Notes: generated by a model not told the origin, from the letters alone. Counted from the stretch's first letter, positions 1 through 8,563 are shown. The stretch: 45,869 nucleotides of DNA from Dehalococcoidia bacterium (GCA_021296025.1 JAGWBF010000023.1:1-45869); one strand, 5' to 3'. Translations and numbers: made by a program.

Positions 1-1351
1 GCTGGTTCTCGTCCTTCAACCGGCCATAGAAGACGACGAATAGGGCCCGGGCCATGTACAGGGCGCTCAGGAAGGCGGCGATCAGGGCAAAGGCCAGCAA
101 GTAGTTCTTGTGGTCCAGCACGGCCAGCAGCACCTCATCCTTGCTCCAGAACCCGGCCAGGAGGGGCGCTCCCGCCAGGGACAGGGCGCCAATGGTGAAG
201 GTCATCGCCGTTACAGGCATCACCTTCCTCAAGCCCCCCATATTTCGTATGTCAGTCTCCTCATGCATGCTGTGCATTACGCTTCCAGCGCCCAGGAACA
301 GCACAGCCTTGGCGAACCCGTGGGCTACCAGGTGGAATATGGCTGCGGTGTAGCCGAAGGCCCCCAGGGAGAGCATCATCAGGCCAAGATGGCTCACCGT
401 GGAGTATGCCAGTATTCGCTTCAGGTCGGTCACGACAAGGGCCTGGGATGCTGCCATAAGGGCGGTGATCAGGCCTATGATGGCGACCACGATCAGGGCG
501 TCGGGGGCCGCTTCGAAGATGGGGAAGGCCCGGGCCACCAGGAACACGCCCGCGGCCACCATGGTCGCCGCATGGATCAGGGCGCTAACGGGTGTTGGGC
601 CTTCCATAGCATCGGGCAGCCAGACGTGCAGGGGGAACTGGGCCGACTTTCCCATCGCCCCCAGGAAGAGCAGCAGGGCCGCCAGGGTCAGGGTCCCCTG
701 GCCGATCTCGCCTGCGGCGGCAGCATTGAAGGTATCCGACATGCTGAAAGTCCCCGTCTGGTCGAAAAGAAGGAGTATTCCGATAAGCAGGCCCACATCT
801 CCGATGCGCGTTGTGATGAACGCCTTCTTGGCTGCCTCGGTGGCTGAGCGGCGCTCGTACCAGAAGCCGATGAGCAGGTAGGAGCAGAGGCCCACCAGCT
901 CCCAGACCACGTACAGGAGCAGGAAGTTGTCCGCCAGCACCAGGGCCAGCATGGATGCGATGAAGAGGGAGTGGACAGCGAAGTACCATCCCAGGCGCGG
1001 GTCGCCCTTCATGTAGCCCAGGGAATAGACCTGGATCATGAGGCCGACCAGGGTGACCATCCCCAGCATCACGACGGAGAGGGGATCGACGATGATGCCC
1101 CAGACCAGATCCACTTCCCCGGCAGTGAACCATTCCCTGCTAATGCCGCAGGTTGCTTGACCGAAGGCCTTGGGGCAGTCCGCCCCCAGGAATCCAACCA
1201 GGACTACCCAAAAGACGACAAACCCGCCCCCAATGGCAAGGATGGATATCCATACCCCACGGCCTGGGAGGAATCTGCCTAGGAAAACGACCAGGAAAAA
1301 TGCGATGAAGCTGAAGGCTGGAATCAGCCATGCTAGCTGTGCAAGGTCCAT
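1..1351 (-). CDS. nuoL: NADH-quinone oxidoreductase subunit L (NuoL), partial
   Basis: Large antiporter-like, proton-pumping membrane subunit of complex I. Translation from the ATG at 1351 begins MDLAQLAWLIPAFSF and stays open to the window edge for 450 codons, so about 200 or more C-terminal residues are missing. The ORF shows many hydrophobic helices and the family signatures YVVWELVGLCSYLLIGFWY, FPLHVWLPDAMEGPTPVSA followed by LIHAATMVAAGVFLVAR, and DLKRILAYSTVSHLG. A GGAGG lies about 16 bases before the ATG. It is the last visible gene of the nuo operon, 43 bases after nuoK; nuoM and nuoN would be expected beyond the left edge. Identity is certain; only the 3' end is unknown. Confidence 0.96.
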   Translation of the reverse strand, partial: MDLAQLAWLIPAFSFIAFFLVVFLGRFLPGRGVWISILAIGGGFVVFWVVLVGFLGADCPKAFGQATCGISREWFTAGEVDLVWGIIVDPLSVVMLGMVTLVGLMIQVYSLGYMKGDPRLGWYFAVHSLFIASMLALVLADNFLLLYVVWELVGLCSYLLIGFWYERRSATEAAKKAFITTRIGDVGLLIGILLLFDQTGTFSMSDTFNAAAAGEIGQGTLTLAALLLFLGAMGKSAQFPLHVWLPDAMEGPTPVSALIHAATMVAAGVFLVARAFPIFEAAPDALIVVAIIGLITALMAASQALVVTDLKRILAYSTVSHLGLMMLSLGAFGYTAAIFHLVAHGFAKAVLFLGAGSVMHSMHEETDIRNMGGLRKVMPVTAMTFTIGALSLAGAPLLAGFWSKDEVLLAVLDHKNYLLAFALIAAFLSALYMARALFVVFYGRLKDENQ

Positions 1352-1394
1352 AGGGGGTACCCTTAAGCCTCCGCTCCAGTAGATTCGCTGGCTC

Positions 1395-1697
1395 TTACCA
1401 CTTCATCAAGTCCACTTCATCCACGTTGACCGTGGACTTGTTGCGGGCCAGCTGGAGGATGATGGCCAAGGCCAGCCCCACTTCGGCCGCCGCAACGGTG
1501 ATTACGAAAATGGCGATGATCTGCCCAACAAAAGCTGAGTCCAGGAAGGCGGCAGCAGCAATCAGGTTGATGTTGACGGCATTGAGCATCAGCTCAATGG
1601 ACATCAGTATGAGGACCGTGCTGCGTCGGGCCAACACCCCATACAGGCCGATGGAGAAAAGGGCGACTGAAAGGACCTGGAAGTATTCCAGGGACAT
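1395..1697 (-). CDS. nuoK: NADH-quinone oxidoreductase subunit K (NuoK)
   Basis: Small three-helix membrane subunit of complex I that forms part of the proton path. At 100 residues it has the usual family length. The two membrane glutamates expected in NuoK are present, E35 (in LMSIELMLNAVNIN) and E72 (in VTVAAAEVGLALAI), at the spacing of E36/E72 in E. coli. The ATG shares its A with the TGA stop of nuoJ (TGATG), so translation is coupled. Part of the nuo operon. Confidence 0.97.
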   Translation of the reverse strand: MSLEYFQVLSVALFSIGLYGVLARRSTVLILMSIELMLNAVNINLIAAAAFLDSAFVGQIIAIFVITVAAAEVGLALAIILQLARNKSTVNVDEVDLMKW

Positions 1698-2182
1698 CAG
1701 CCCCTACCCCCTGCCCGGGCGATGATGATAGCCCCTATGAGGGCTACCAGCAGGACCAGGGAAGCGACCTCAAAGGGCAGCGCCCAGTCGGTGAACAGAG
1801 TCTCGCCCAGCTTGGCGAGGCCGGGCCCCTGGGGCTCGGCGTCTGGGGCAGGCTTCCAGAGGAAGGCAGCCGTCACAACCGCAAACAGGCCGCCCGCAGC
1901 CAGGATGGCTAGGGGCCACTGCCGGTTGTCGGATATCCTGGGGTACTCCCTGGTCCGGGTGAGCATGATGGCGAAGAGCAGGACTATTATTATCGCCCCA
2001 CCATATATGAGCACCTGCACCAAGGCCAGGAACTCGGCGAAGAGCAACAGGTACAGCCCCGCAACCGACACCAGGGAGAGCAGCAAAAACAGGGCGGCGT
2101 GTACCACGTTCCGGGTTGCTACAACTCCCAGGCCCCCTCCCAGGGTCATGGCGGCCGCAATGCCAAAGAGAACTTCGGTCAC
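1697..2182 (-). CDS. nuoJ: NADH-quinone oxidoreductase subunit J (NuoJ)
   Basis: Membrane subunit of complex I, five predicted helices, 161 residues. The conserved segment LVQVLIYGGAIIIVLLFAIM around residues 53-72 is the NuoJ hallmark. The loop around residues 110-132 is polar and proline rich, followed by a last helix near residues 138-156. It is preceded by 99 non-coding bases and the small orf at 2282-2473, and overlaps nuoK by one base. Function in quinone-linked proton translocation follows from the family. Confidence 0.96.
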   Translation of the reverse strand: MTEVLFGIAAAMTLGGGLGVVATRNVVHAALFLLLSLVSVAGLYLLLFAEFLALVQVLIYGGAIIIVLLFAIMLTRTREYPRISDNRQWPLAILAAGGLFAVVTAAFLWKPAPDAEPQGPGLAKLGETLFTDWALPFEVASLVLLVALIGAIIIARAGGRG

Positions 2183-2281
2183 TACAGGTTTTCCGCACCT
2201 AGCACCGCAGGTCTGGTGATCGCCTGCGCCAGGTCCTTAGTTATTCTGGGCCGCCCCCAACTGAACAAAGCCGGCATTCTG

Positions 2282-2473
2282 CTATTTCAGCTCCAGCTCA
2301 GTCCCGGAAAAGAGCTTGCCCTTGAGCTTGTGCTCTTCGAAATCGTGGTCGGGCTCTACGATGTACTTGCCCCCTTCGGCAGCCCGGGCGATCCCTGTCA
2401 CATCCTTCGCCTGTTGGTAGAGCATCGGCTTGGATATAACCACATGCTTGCCATCCAATGCTGCATCAGCCAT
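2282..2473 (-). CDS. Small hypothetical protein inside the nuo operon (between nuoI and nuoJ)
   Basis: 63-residue soluble protein, not recognised. It is hydrophilic and charged, with no membrane segment, signal peptide or cysteine, and its C-terminal half is rich in E, D and K. A strong Shine-Dalgarno (GAGGAGGAAGCC directly before ATG) supports real translation. It sits on the nuo strand, 64 bases after nuoI and 99 bases before nuoJ, so it should be co-transcribed with complex I. The position suggests an accessory or assembly subunit of the complex, but that is inference from context alone. It is not NuoE, NuoF or NuoG, all of which are far larger and carry cysteine motifs. Confidence 0.72.
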   Translation of the reverse strand: MADAALDGKHVVISKPMLYQQAKDVTGIARAAEGGKYIVEPDHDFEEHKLKGKLFSGTELELK

Positions 2474-2537
2474 GGCTTCCTCCTCGTCGAACCAAGATGT
2501 TGTTCATGCCTACAGCCCCTGGCACTGGGCTAGGGGA

Positions 2538-3071
2538 TTAAGCCCCTGAGTCACTGGTGGCTGCCGCCTCCTCAGCCTTGGCTCCGCTTTTCTTGGCCAA
2601 CTCCGACGGCGGTACCCATGCAGTATCCTGTTGGAACTGCTTCCCCATATCCAGGAGAGGCTCAAGGTCGACCCGGTCTCCGTTGCGTTCGTACACGCTC
2701 ATCTCATGCTCGTGGCTCATCACTATAGCATCGAAGTTGCACACCTCGACGCAGATGCCACAGAGGATGCACCGGTTCAGGTTTATCTCGAAGGTGTCAA
2801 CAATCTTCTTGCGGGTGCTCTTTCCTTCCTGCTGAAGGGGATTGTCCTTCATGGTTGCGCTCATGCACAGGGTCGGGCAGTTGCGTATACACACCATGCA
2901 GGCTGTGCAGAAGGGCTCGTCTATCTTGTAGTCCCAGGTCAATGCCGGAAACCCCATGTACCTGGCCTGGATGGGCAAGTGCTGCTTGGGGTATTGGGCA
3001 GTGACAGGCCTGCGTAGCCCGTTGAGGGTAGAACGAATGGTGACCATCATTCCTTTGATACCACCAAGCAT
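2538..3071 (-). CDS. nuoI: NADH-quinone oxidoreductase subunit I (NuoI), 2[4Fe-4S] ferredoxin-like
   Basis: Peripheral-arm subunit of complex I that carries clusters N6a and N6b. Two ferredoxin motifs are visible: C55-x2-C58-x2-C61-x3-C65-P and C101-x2-C104-x2-C107-x3-C111. The second ends in CN rather than the usual CP. Length 177 residues is normal, with an Ala/Glu-rich C-terminal tail. Three bases separate it from the nuoH stop. The N-terminal region has the short amphipathic stretch typical of NuoI that docks on NuoH. Confidence 0.96.
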   Translation of the reverse strand: MLGGIKGMMVTIRSTLNGLRRPVTAQYPKQHLPIQARYMGFPALTWDYKIDEPFCTACMVCIRNCPTLCMSATMKDNPLQQEGKSTRKKIVDTFEINLNRCILCGICVEVCNFDAIVMSHEHEMSVYERNGDRVDLEPLLDMGKQFQQDTAWVPPSELAKKSGAKAEEAAATSDSGA

Positions 3072-3074
3072 CTG

Positions 3075-4244
3075 TTACCTTCCTCCGACCTCAAGCTTGC
3101 GCTTCAGGTTAGCCTGCTGCTGCCTCCTGTACACCTCGGCCACCCGTGCCGCCGGGCGGGACATGTGCTTGTACACCAAGTAGCCTATCACCATGGTGCA
3201 TGCCAGCGACAGGAGGCTCGCGGCCCACCAAGGCCAGCCATAGAACAAATATATAGCAACTATCACTATGTTGACAAAGGATAGGGGCACCATCACCTGC
3301 CAGGCAAAGGCCATTAGCTGGTCGATGCGTAGCCTGGGGAAGGTGCCTCGCACCCAGAATATCAGCAGTACCACAAAGTATGCCTTTATCAGGAACCATA
3401 TCCAGTCAGGCAGGAAGGGGCCATGCCAGCCACCCAGGAACAGCAGGGCAGTCAGGGCGGCGATAGCAAAGGTGTTCATATATTCTGCCAGGAAGAAGAC
3501 GGACCAGTGGGCGCCGCTGTACTCCACAAAGGGCCCACCCACGATCTCAGATTCGGCGAAGTAGATGTCGAACGGTGTCCGCCCAAGCTCCGCCAGGCCC
3601 GCAATCAGGAAGATGACCAGCCCCAGGGGCATGATCACAGCGTAGGGGATGTTGGTGAACCCGCTCTCTTGAGGACTGGACTGGACCCCGGGATACTGGA
3701 AGTTGGAAATCTCCCGCAAATCCAGAGATTGGGCCAGCATTGCAACGGAGATCACCACCATGATCACCGGTATCTCGTAGCTGATCAGCTGGGCAGCCGA
3801 GCGCAGCCCGCCAAGGGTGCCGTACTTGTTGGCCGAACCCCAGCCGGCCAGCACCAGCCCCAGGATGGTGACCACCGAGAAGGCCACGATGTAGAAGAGG
3901 CCCATGTCCAGGTTGCGGAGAACCAGGTTGTTGGCGGCGGGAATGGTCACCCAGATCATGAAGGACGGCACGAGCACTATGAGGGGGGCCACCCAGAAAA
4001 CCGTCCTGTCGGCCCACGCCGGGATCAAGTCCTCCTTGAGCACCAGCTTGAGGGCATCGGCCACAGGCTGCAGAAGGCCCATCGGCCCCGTCCTGGTGGG
4101 ACCCAGGCGGCGCTGCAGCCTTCCGAGGAACTTGCGCTCCAGCCATGTCAGGGATAGCACAACTACCGACAGGGCTGTGAACAGGATCAGCAGCCCCAGG
4201 GCGATCAAGCCTATATCTACGGGCAGATCAAATCGATCGGGCAC
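3075..4244 (-). CDS. nuoH: NADH-quinone oxidoreductase subunit H (NuoH)
   Basis: Membrane subunit that forms the quinone chamber between the two arms of complex I. About eight hydrophobic helices are visible. Signatures include LERKFLGRLQRRLGPTRTGP near the N-terminus, AELGRTPFDIYFAESEIVGG and FVEYSGAHWSVFFLAEYMNT. I prefer the GTG start at 4244 because GGGAGAAGG lies seven bases upstream; a TTG six codons earlier (4262) would give 395 residues. It directly follows nuoD with no nuoE, nuoF or nuoG in between, which defines this operon as the truncated 11-subunit type. Confidence 0.95.
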   Translation of the reverse strand: MPDRFDLPVDIGLIALGLLILFTALSVVVLSLTWLERKFLGRLQRRLGPTRTGPMGLLQPVADALKLVLKEDLIPAWADRTVFWVAPLIVLVPSFMIWVTIPAANNLVLRNLDMGLFYIVAFSVVTILGLVLAGWGSANKYGTLGGLRSAAQLISYEIPVIMVVISVAMLAQSLDLREISNFQYPGVQSSPQESGFTNIPYAVIMPLGLVIFLIAGLAELGRTPFDIYFAESEIVGGPFVEYSGAHWSVFFLAEYMNTFAIAALTALLFLGGWHGPFLPDWIWFLIKAYFVVLLIFWVRGTFPRLRIDQLMAFAWQVMVPLSFVNIVIVAIYLFYGWPWWAASLLSLACTMVIGYLVYKHMSRPAARVAEVYRRQQQANLKRKLEVGGR

Positions 4245-4294
4245 CGGTAAACCTTCTCCCAAAGCTCATGGTCTGCAAAACAGGACCATCTCGA

Positions 4295-5425
4295 TTAGCG
4301 GTCCACCTCACCAAGAACTATGTCCAGGGACCCCAGGATAACCACCGCATCGGCCACCCAGGTATTCTTGAGCAGCTCCTCAAGGGCGCTCAGGTTGCAG
4401 AAGGACGGCGGCCGGACCTTGACCCTGTAGGGCTTGTCGGAGCCGTCGCTGACCAGGTACACCCCTATCTCGCCCCGGGGGTTCTCGGACCTTACGTAAA
4501 CATCGCCCTTGGGCGGACGGATGAGCCGTCTGCCCATCGCCGAGATGGGGCCGGGCGACATCTGCCTTAGGGCCTGCTCTATGATGCTCAGGGACTGGTA
4601 TATCTCCTGGATTCGCACGTAGTAGCGGTCCCAGCAATCGCCGTCCAGCCCCACGGGAACATCGAAATCGAAACGGTCGTACACCGAGTAGGGTTCCGCG
4701 ACCCGAACATCGTAAGAAATTCCACACCCACGAAGGCATGGGCCTGTCAGGCCATACTCCATGGCGGTGTCGGCATCAATCACTCCCACGCCCTTGGACC
4801 GGGCGATGAACACCTCGTTATAGGTGAGCAGCCTGTCGGCCTCTTCCGCATCCTCTCGGAGGAGGTCAAGCACTTCCCGTACCATCGTCTCGAAGTTATC
4901 GGGGAGGTCTTCCTTGATCCCGCCAACGCGGAAGTAGTTGTGCATCATGCGGGCGCCGCTGATGGCCTCGAATAGGGCTTGGGCGCGCTCCCGGCCCCTG
5001 AAGGTGAGCATCACCGGGGTCATAGCCCCTATGTCCAGCCCGAAGGTGCCCACGAAGAGCAGGTGGCTGGCTACTCGATTCAGCTCGCACAGGATGACCC
5101 GCACGTATTCGGCCCGCTCAGGCACCTCCAAGCCCATGATCTTTTCAACAGCGCGACAGAACACCAGCTCGTTGTTGAAGTTGGAGATGTAGTCCAGCCG
5201 GTCAAACAGGGTGATGACTTGATGGTACTGCTCGCCTTCGCAGAGCTTCTCCGACCCCCGGTGCAGGTAGCCTATATGGGGTACTACGCGGTTCACCTTT
5301 TCCCCGTCAAGCCACAGCTGCATACGAAACACGCCGTGGGTGGACGGGTGCTGCGGCCCCATATTGACCATCATCTCCAGGGCCTCGCCGTCGGCGTTTA
5401 TGTCCTGAACGTTAGCTTCTACCAT
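4295..5425 (-). CDS. nuoD: NADH-quinone oxidoreductase subunit D (NuoD)
   Basis: 49-kDa-type subunit that builds the quinone-reducing site together with NuoB. The start contains GPQHPSTHGVFRMQLWLDGE and the family motif GYLHRGSEKL. Later signatures are NELVFCRAVEKIMG and the C-terminal segment GRRLIRPPKGDVYVRSENPR followed by GEIGVYLVSDGSDKPYR. 376 residues, and not fused to NuoC as in E. coli. The last four residues form the typical GEVDR end. It is separated from nuoC by a small unrecognised ORF. Confidence 0.97.
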   Translation of the reverse strand: MVEANVQDINADGEALEMMVNMGPQHPSTHGVFRMQLWLDGEKVNRVVPHIGYLHRGSEKLCEGEQYHQVITLFDRLDYISNFNNELVFCRAVEKIMGLEVPERAEYVRVILCELNRVASHLLFVGTFGLDIGAMTPVMLTFRGRERAQALFEAISGARMMHNYFRVGGIKEDLPDNFETMVREVLDLLREDAEEADRLLTYNEVFIARSKGVGVIDADTAMEYGLTGPCLRGCGISYDVRVAEPYSVYDRFDFDVPVGLDGDCWDRYYVRIQEIYQSLSIIEQALRQMSPGPISAMGRRLIRPPKGDVYVRSENPRGEIGVYLVSDGSDKPYRVKVRPPSFCNLSALEELLKNTWVADAVVILGSLDIVLGEVDR

Positions 5426-5445
5426 GCTGAAATCAACCTGCTCGC

Positions 5446-5712
5446 CTAGAGGTTCGGCTCGTCCGCGGCCCTGAACTCTAGCACCAGCTCGGTGCTTTCA
5501 TCCACTCCCGGGTACCCAGCCTGGGCCAGCTTGTATTCCAAATCGCCCTGTCCTTCCCGCTCCTGTATCCAGTTGATGAACCGTTCTATCAGGTCATCCT
5601 GGGCCTCTTCCTCCAGGACATCCAAAACAGCTTCGAACATGCCATCGCGGTACAGCACATTCCCGGATAAGCAGACCGTTTCCACTTGGGACCTAGAATT
5701 CCTGATAGTCAT
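5446..5712 (-). CDS. Small hypothetical protein between nuoC and nuoD
   Basis: Unrecognised acidic protein of 88 residues if it starts at the ATG at 5712, which overlaps the end of nuoC by 20 bases. The frame is open to an earlier ATG at 5754 (102 residues), but that would overlap nuoC by 62 bases. Neither start has a clear Shine-Dalgarno. The core (MFEAVLDVLEEEAQDDLIER onward) predicts two amphipathic helices, followed by a strand-like end. There are no cysteine motifs and no membrane segment. It lies on the nuo strand with 20 bases to nuoD, so it is co-transcribed with complex I. Function unknown; an assembly or peripheral-arm role is inferred from position. Confidence 0.6.
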   Translation of the reverse strand: MTIRNSRSQVETVCLSGNVLYRDGMFEAVLDVLEEEAQDDLIERFINWIQEREGQGDLEYKLAQAGYPGVDESTELVLEFRAADEPNL

Positions 5713-6208
5713 GGAAGGGGTGCTCTTTCCGGCCCGGGAATCCTTCGAACCCATCGTAAAGCAGCAGGGGCTGCAGATAGGGATGGCCCTCGAAGTTCAC
5801 CCCAAACAGGTCGTGGGCTTCCCGTTCATACCAGTCGGCCGCTTTCCATACAGGGGACACAGTTCCGATTTGCAGGTTCTCGTAAGGCAGGTCCGTCTTC
5901 AGGATCAGCTTGTGACCCTGGTCCATGGACAGCAGCACATACACCATTTGTATGTACTCCTTGTAGTCCACAGCGCTCAGGCATAGAAGCATCTTGAAAG
6001 ATAGCTTCGGCTCGTCCTTCAGGATGGCGCACACCCCGGGAACATCCTGGGGGGGCACCTGGATGGTGGGGATATCTACCGAAGCCCCGGCTTCGACCTC
6101 ATGACCCGACAGGGTTTCCCGAAGGAGTTCCTGCAGGGCCAAGGCGGCAGGGCCAAGGGCGCTTTCGGCATCGGCGCTGTGGGCGGCCGCCCTATCTCCC
6201 TCTGCCAC
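5693..6208 (-). CDS. nuoC: NADH-quinone oxidoreductase subunit C (NuoC)
   Basis: 30-kDa-type subunit of the complex I peripheral arm. The diagnostic block WYEREAHDLFGVNFEGHP lies near residue 127, followed by the RKEHPFHDYQEF end. The GTG start at 6208 lies inside the end of nuoB (17-base overlap). The first 40 residues are Ala/Glu-rich and variable, as usual. 171 residues. No iron-sulfur ligands are expected or seen. Confidence 0.95.
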   Translation of the reverse strand: MAEGDRAAAHSADAESALGPAALALQELLRETLSGHEVEAGASVDIPTIQVPPQDVPGVCAILKDEPKLSFKMLLCLSAVDYKEYIQMVYVLLSMDQGHKLILKTDLPYENLQIGTVSPVWKAADWYEREAHDLFGVNFEGHPYLQPLLLYDGFEGFPGRKEHPFHDYQEF

Positions 6209-6713
6209 CGCTTCGCGAGTCCCGCATGATTTTCTCCTGGAGCTTCATCAGGCCCTGCATCAACGCCTCGGGCCTTGGGGGGCATCCCGGTACATAGACA
6301 TCCACGGGGACCAGGTGGTCCACACCCATCACCACCGAATAGGAGCGATAGTAGGGACCTCCATTGGTCGCACAGCTTCCCATGGCAACTACCCACTTGG
6401 GTTCGGGCATCTGCTCATAGAGCAGCTTTATCGGTTCCCCCATCTTCTTCACGACGGTGCCGGCCACGATCATCACGTCCGACTGCCTGGGCGACGGCCA
6501 AGTGACGACTCCGAAACGGTCAACGTCGTGGTGGGCCATGTGGGTGGAGATCATCTCAATGGCACAGCAGGCCAAGCCGAAAGTCAGAGTCCAAAGGGAA
6601 GACTTCCGGGCCATGGCGAACAGCTCCTCTGCCTTCGCGGTCACCACCCCCGGAGCAATCTGGTTGAAGGTGCTCGGCGCGGGTACGTTCCCGCCCGTGC
6701 TTATTTCCACCAT
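6192..6713 (-). CDS. nuoB: NADH-quinone oxidoreductase subunit B (NuoB), N2 cluster subunit
   Basis: Carries the terminal [4Fe-4S] cluster N2 that passes electrons to quinone. The four expected ligands are present: C49 and C50 (LACCAIEM), C114 (MGSCATNGG) and C144 (VPGCPPRPEA). The conserved block PRQSDVMIVAGTVVKKM is also present. 173 residues. It overlaps nuoA by 13 bases and nuoC by 17, consistent with tight translational coupling. Confidence 0.97.
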   Translation of the reverse strand: MVEISTGGNVPAPSTFNQIAPGVVTAKAEELFAMARKSSLWTLTFGLACCAIEMISTHMAHHDVDRFGVVTWPSPRQSDVMIVAGTVVKKMGEPIKLLYEQMPEPKWVVAMGSCATNGGPYYRSYSVVMGVDHLVPVDVYVPGCPPRPEALMQGLMKLQEKIMRDSRSGGRGR

Positions 6714-7069
6714 TCCAGCACCCCCTTACGCCAACCATATACCACCGCGAAGCCCAGGACGGCCAAGAATATCATCATCGCGTAGAAGGCAAGGTTATTG
6801 CCCAGAAACACCACTGCCCATGGGAAGAGGAACACAGCTTCAACATCGAATATCAGGAACAGAATTGCAAAGACGTAGTAGCGGATGTTGATCTGCGACC
6901 AACGAAAAGGCTCCGGTTCAATCCCGCACTCGTAGGGGGTGAGTTTCCGGTCTGAATGCCTGCGGGATGACAGGACCCGGGAGCCGACGAACATCAGTGC
7001 GATGGCGACGAATCCCACGATGGCTGATAGGATTACAGCAGCCCACCGGAAGTCAAAGTCTACAGGCAT
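6701..7069 (-). CDS. nuoA: NADH-quinone oxidoreductase subunit A (NuoA)
   Basis: First gene of the operon: a three-helix membrane subunit of complex I, 122 residues. Helix 1 spans about residues 9-29. The loop carries the family motif LTPYECGIEPEPFRWSQINI, including the conserved cysteine of the NuoA loop, and is followed by RYYVFAILFLIFDVEAVFLF. GAGGAG lies seven bases before the ATG. The sigma-70-like promoter at 7163-7192 precedes it. Confidence 0.97.
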   Translation of the reverse strand: MPVDFDFRWAAVILSAIVGFVAIALMFVGSRVLSSRRHSDRKLTPYECGIEPEPFRWSQINIRYYVFAILFLIFDVEAVFLFPWAVVFLGNNLAFYAMMIFLAVLGFAVVYGWRKGVLEWWK

Positions 7070-7162
7070 TCAAGCTCCTCTGAAAACAAGACCGCATAGC
7101 CTGTCCCGGCAGTTCAAACAGCAAGCAGACATGCGGTCATCATCCTTTTCTCGGCGCAGGGT

Positions 7163-7192
7163 AGGATACCATCGGCCCATCTTTAGTGTCAA
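7163..7192 (-). promoter_or_regulatory. Probable sigma-70 promoter of the nuo operon
   Basis: On the minus strand a perfect -35 box TTGACA (7187-7192) is followed after 18 bases by TATCCT (7163-7168). The expected transcription start near 7156 leaves a leader of about 85 bases before nuoA. It is the only good promoter match seen upstream of the operon. Confidence 0.6.
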
Positions 7193-7231
7193 CGGAACCA
7201 GCTTCGGCCCCCGCTCCCAAATTTCAGGCTG

Positions 7232-8563
7232 CTAGACGACCCCCTCGGCTCGCATCTTACTGAGCACTCCTTCGAAGGCCTCCAGCGTCCGGCCCACCTC
7301 CTTCTCGGTGTGGGTGGAGGAGACTATGAAAGAGCCCCGTCCCATTAGGTCGATCCCTTCATTCATGAAGGCCCTCTTCAGGGCGATGGTCTTGGCAGGT
7401 GCTCCGGCGGCCTTTATCTCTGGGTGGGGCATGTCACAGACCTCCCGGTCGCAGCTGCAGTCCTCGAGGGTCATGTGGACCAGGGACGATATTCCGTGGG
7501 CATGGCCCGCCACTTCCAGCCTGGAAAAGGTGTCGTTCAGTCCCTTCTTCAGGGCAGCGGCGGCTTCGTCGGCCCGCTGGTTGATGGGCTCGTTGGCTAT
7601 CATCTCCAGGCAAGTGGCCCCCGCCGCTGCGCTCAGAGGGTTGGCGTTGAAGGTGCCGGGATGGGCGATGCGGCTTCGAGCGTTCCAATCCGGGTCATCC
7701 TTGAAGGCGATCATATCTATGATGTCAGCCCTGCCCCCTACTACTCCGCCCGGCAGACCGCCTGCAACTATCTTCGCCATGGTCGTCAGATCGGGGTCGA
7801 TGCCATATTTGCCCTGGGCCCCTCCCGGATGTATGCGGAACCCTGTGACCACCTCGTCCATGATGAGGAGGACCCCGTGGCTGCGGGTGATGCGGCGCAG
7901 ATCCGACAGGAATTGCGGCACATTAATGGGAAGCTGGCCATAGTGGGCGCCGGTAGGCTCCAGGATAACCGCTGCGATGTCATCGTCCTGGGAGAGCACC
8001 TTCTCCACCTCACCCAGGTCGGGCGGAATTACCACCATGGATGACGACGTGGCCTCGGGGACCCCGGGCACCGTTCGTCCCGCCACGCTCACCGCATAAT
8101 CGTGCCATCCATGAAAATGCTCATCGAACTTCACAACCTTGGATTTGCCAGTGTAGGCCCTGGCCATACGCAGGGCCATCAAGGTGGCTTCCGTCCCCGA
8201 GCTGTGGCAGCGCATCTTCTCCACCGAGGGCATCAGGTGCTTGATTGCACGCCCCCAACGGAGCTCTTCTTCGGTATTTGCCCCCAGGTGCGTACCGCGT
8301 CCCACCTGGTTGGCAACAGCCGAAGCTATGGCCGGGTGGGAGTGGCCCAGGATCAGCGCCCCATGCCCACTCACGTAGTCCACGTACTCATTCCCATCCA
8401 CATCCCACTTCAGGGGACCTTCGCCATGGGTGACGTATATGGGGAAGGGGGTAACGTAGCGGTTATCGTGGGTAACCCCTCCCGGAAACATATCGTTCGA
8501 CTCCTGCTGGCGGCGGGCGGAGCCGGGGTGTTTCTGAATGTACTCTTCGAGAATGGTTGGCAT
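7232..8563 (-). CDS. Class III PLP aminotransferase, glutamate-1-semialdehyde aminomutase-like
   Basis: PLP-dependent fold-type I enzyme of the class III aminotransferase/HemL group. Motifs, numbered from the ATG at 8563: HSSGTEATLMALR for phosphate binding, IMDEVVTGFR with D236, and the Schiff-base lysine K264 in MAKIVAGGLPGG. The second ATG is chosen because AAAGGAG lies seven bases before it; an ATG five codons earlier overlaps that Shine-Dalgarno. 443 residues. Near the C-terminus a short insert, DCSCDREVCDMPHPE, adds three cysteines and is unusual for HemL. No other haem genes are nearby, so the enzyme may act on a different omega-amino acid or semialdehyde; substrate unassigned. Confidence 0.88.
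   Translation of the reverse strand: MPTILEEYIQKHPGSARRQQESNDMFPGGVTHDNRYVTPFPIYVTHGEGPLKWDVDGNEYVDYVSGHGALILGHSHPAIASAVANQVGRGTHLGANTEEELRWGRAIKHLMPSVEKMRCHSSGTEATLMALRMARAYTGKSKVVKFDEHFHGWHDYAVSVAGRTVPGVPEATSSSMVVIPPDLGEVEKVLSQDDDIAAVILEPTGAHYGQLPINVPQFLSDLRRITRSHGVLLIMDEVVTGFRIHPGGAQGKYGIDPDLTTMAKIVAGGLPGGVVGGRADIIDMIAFKDDPDWNARSRIAHPGTFNANPLSAAAGATCLEMIANEPINQRADEAAAALKKGLNDTFSRLEVAGHAHGISSLVHMTLEDCSCDREVCDMPHPEIKAAGAPAKTIALKRAFMNEGIDLMGRGSFIVSSTHTEKEVGRTLEAFEGVLSKMRAEGVV

Noticed and set aside
110..847. Long plus-strand ORFs antisense to nuoL and other nuo genes
   Set aside because: They are mirror frames of GC-rich coding sequence; the minus-strand frames encode clear complex I subunits.
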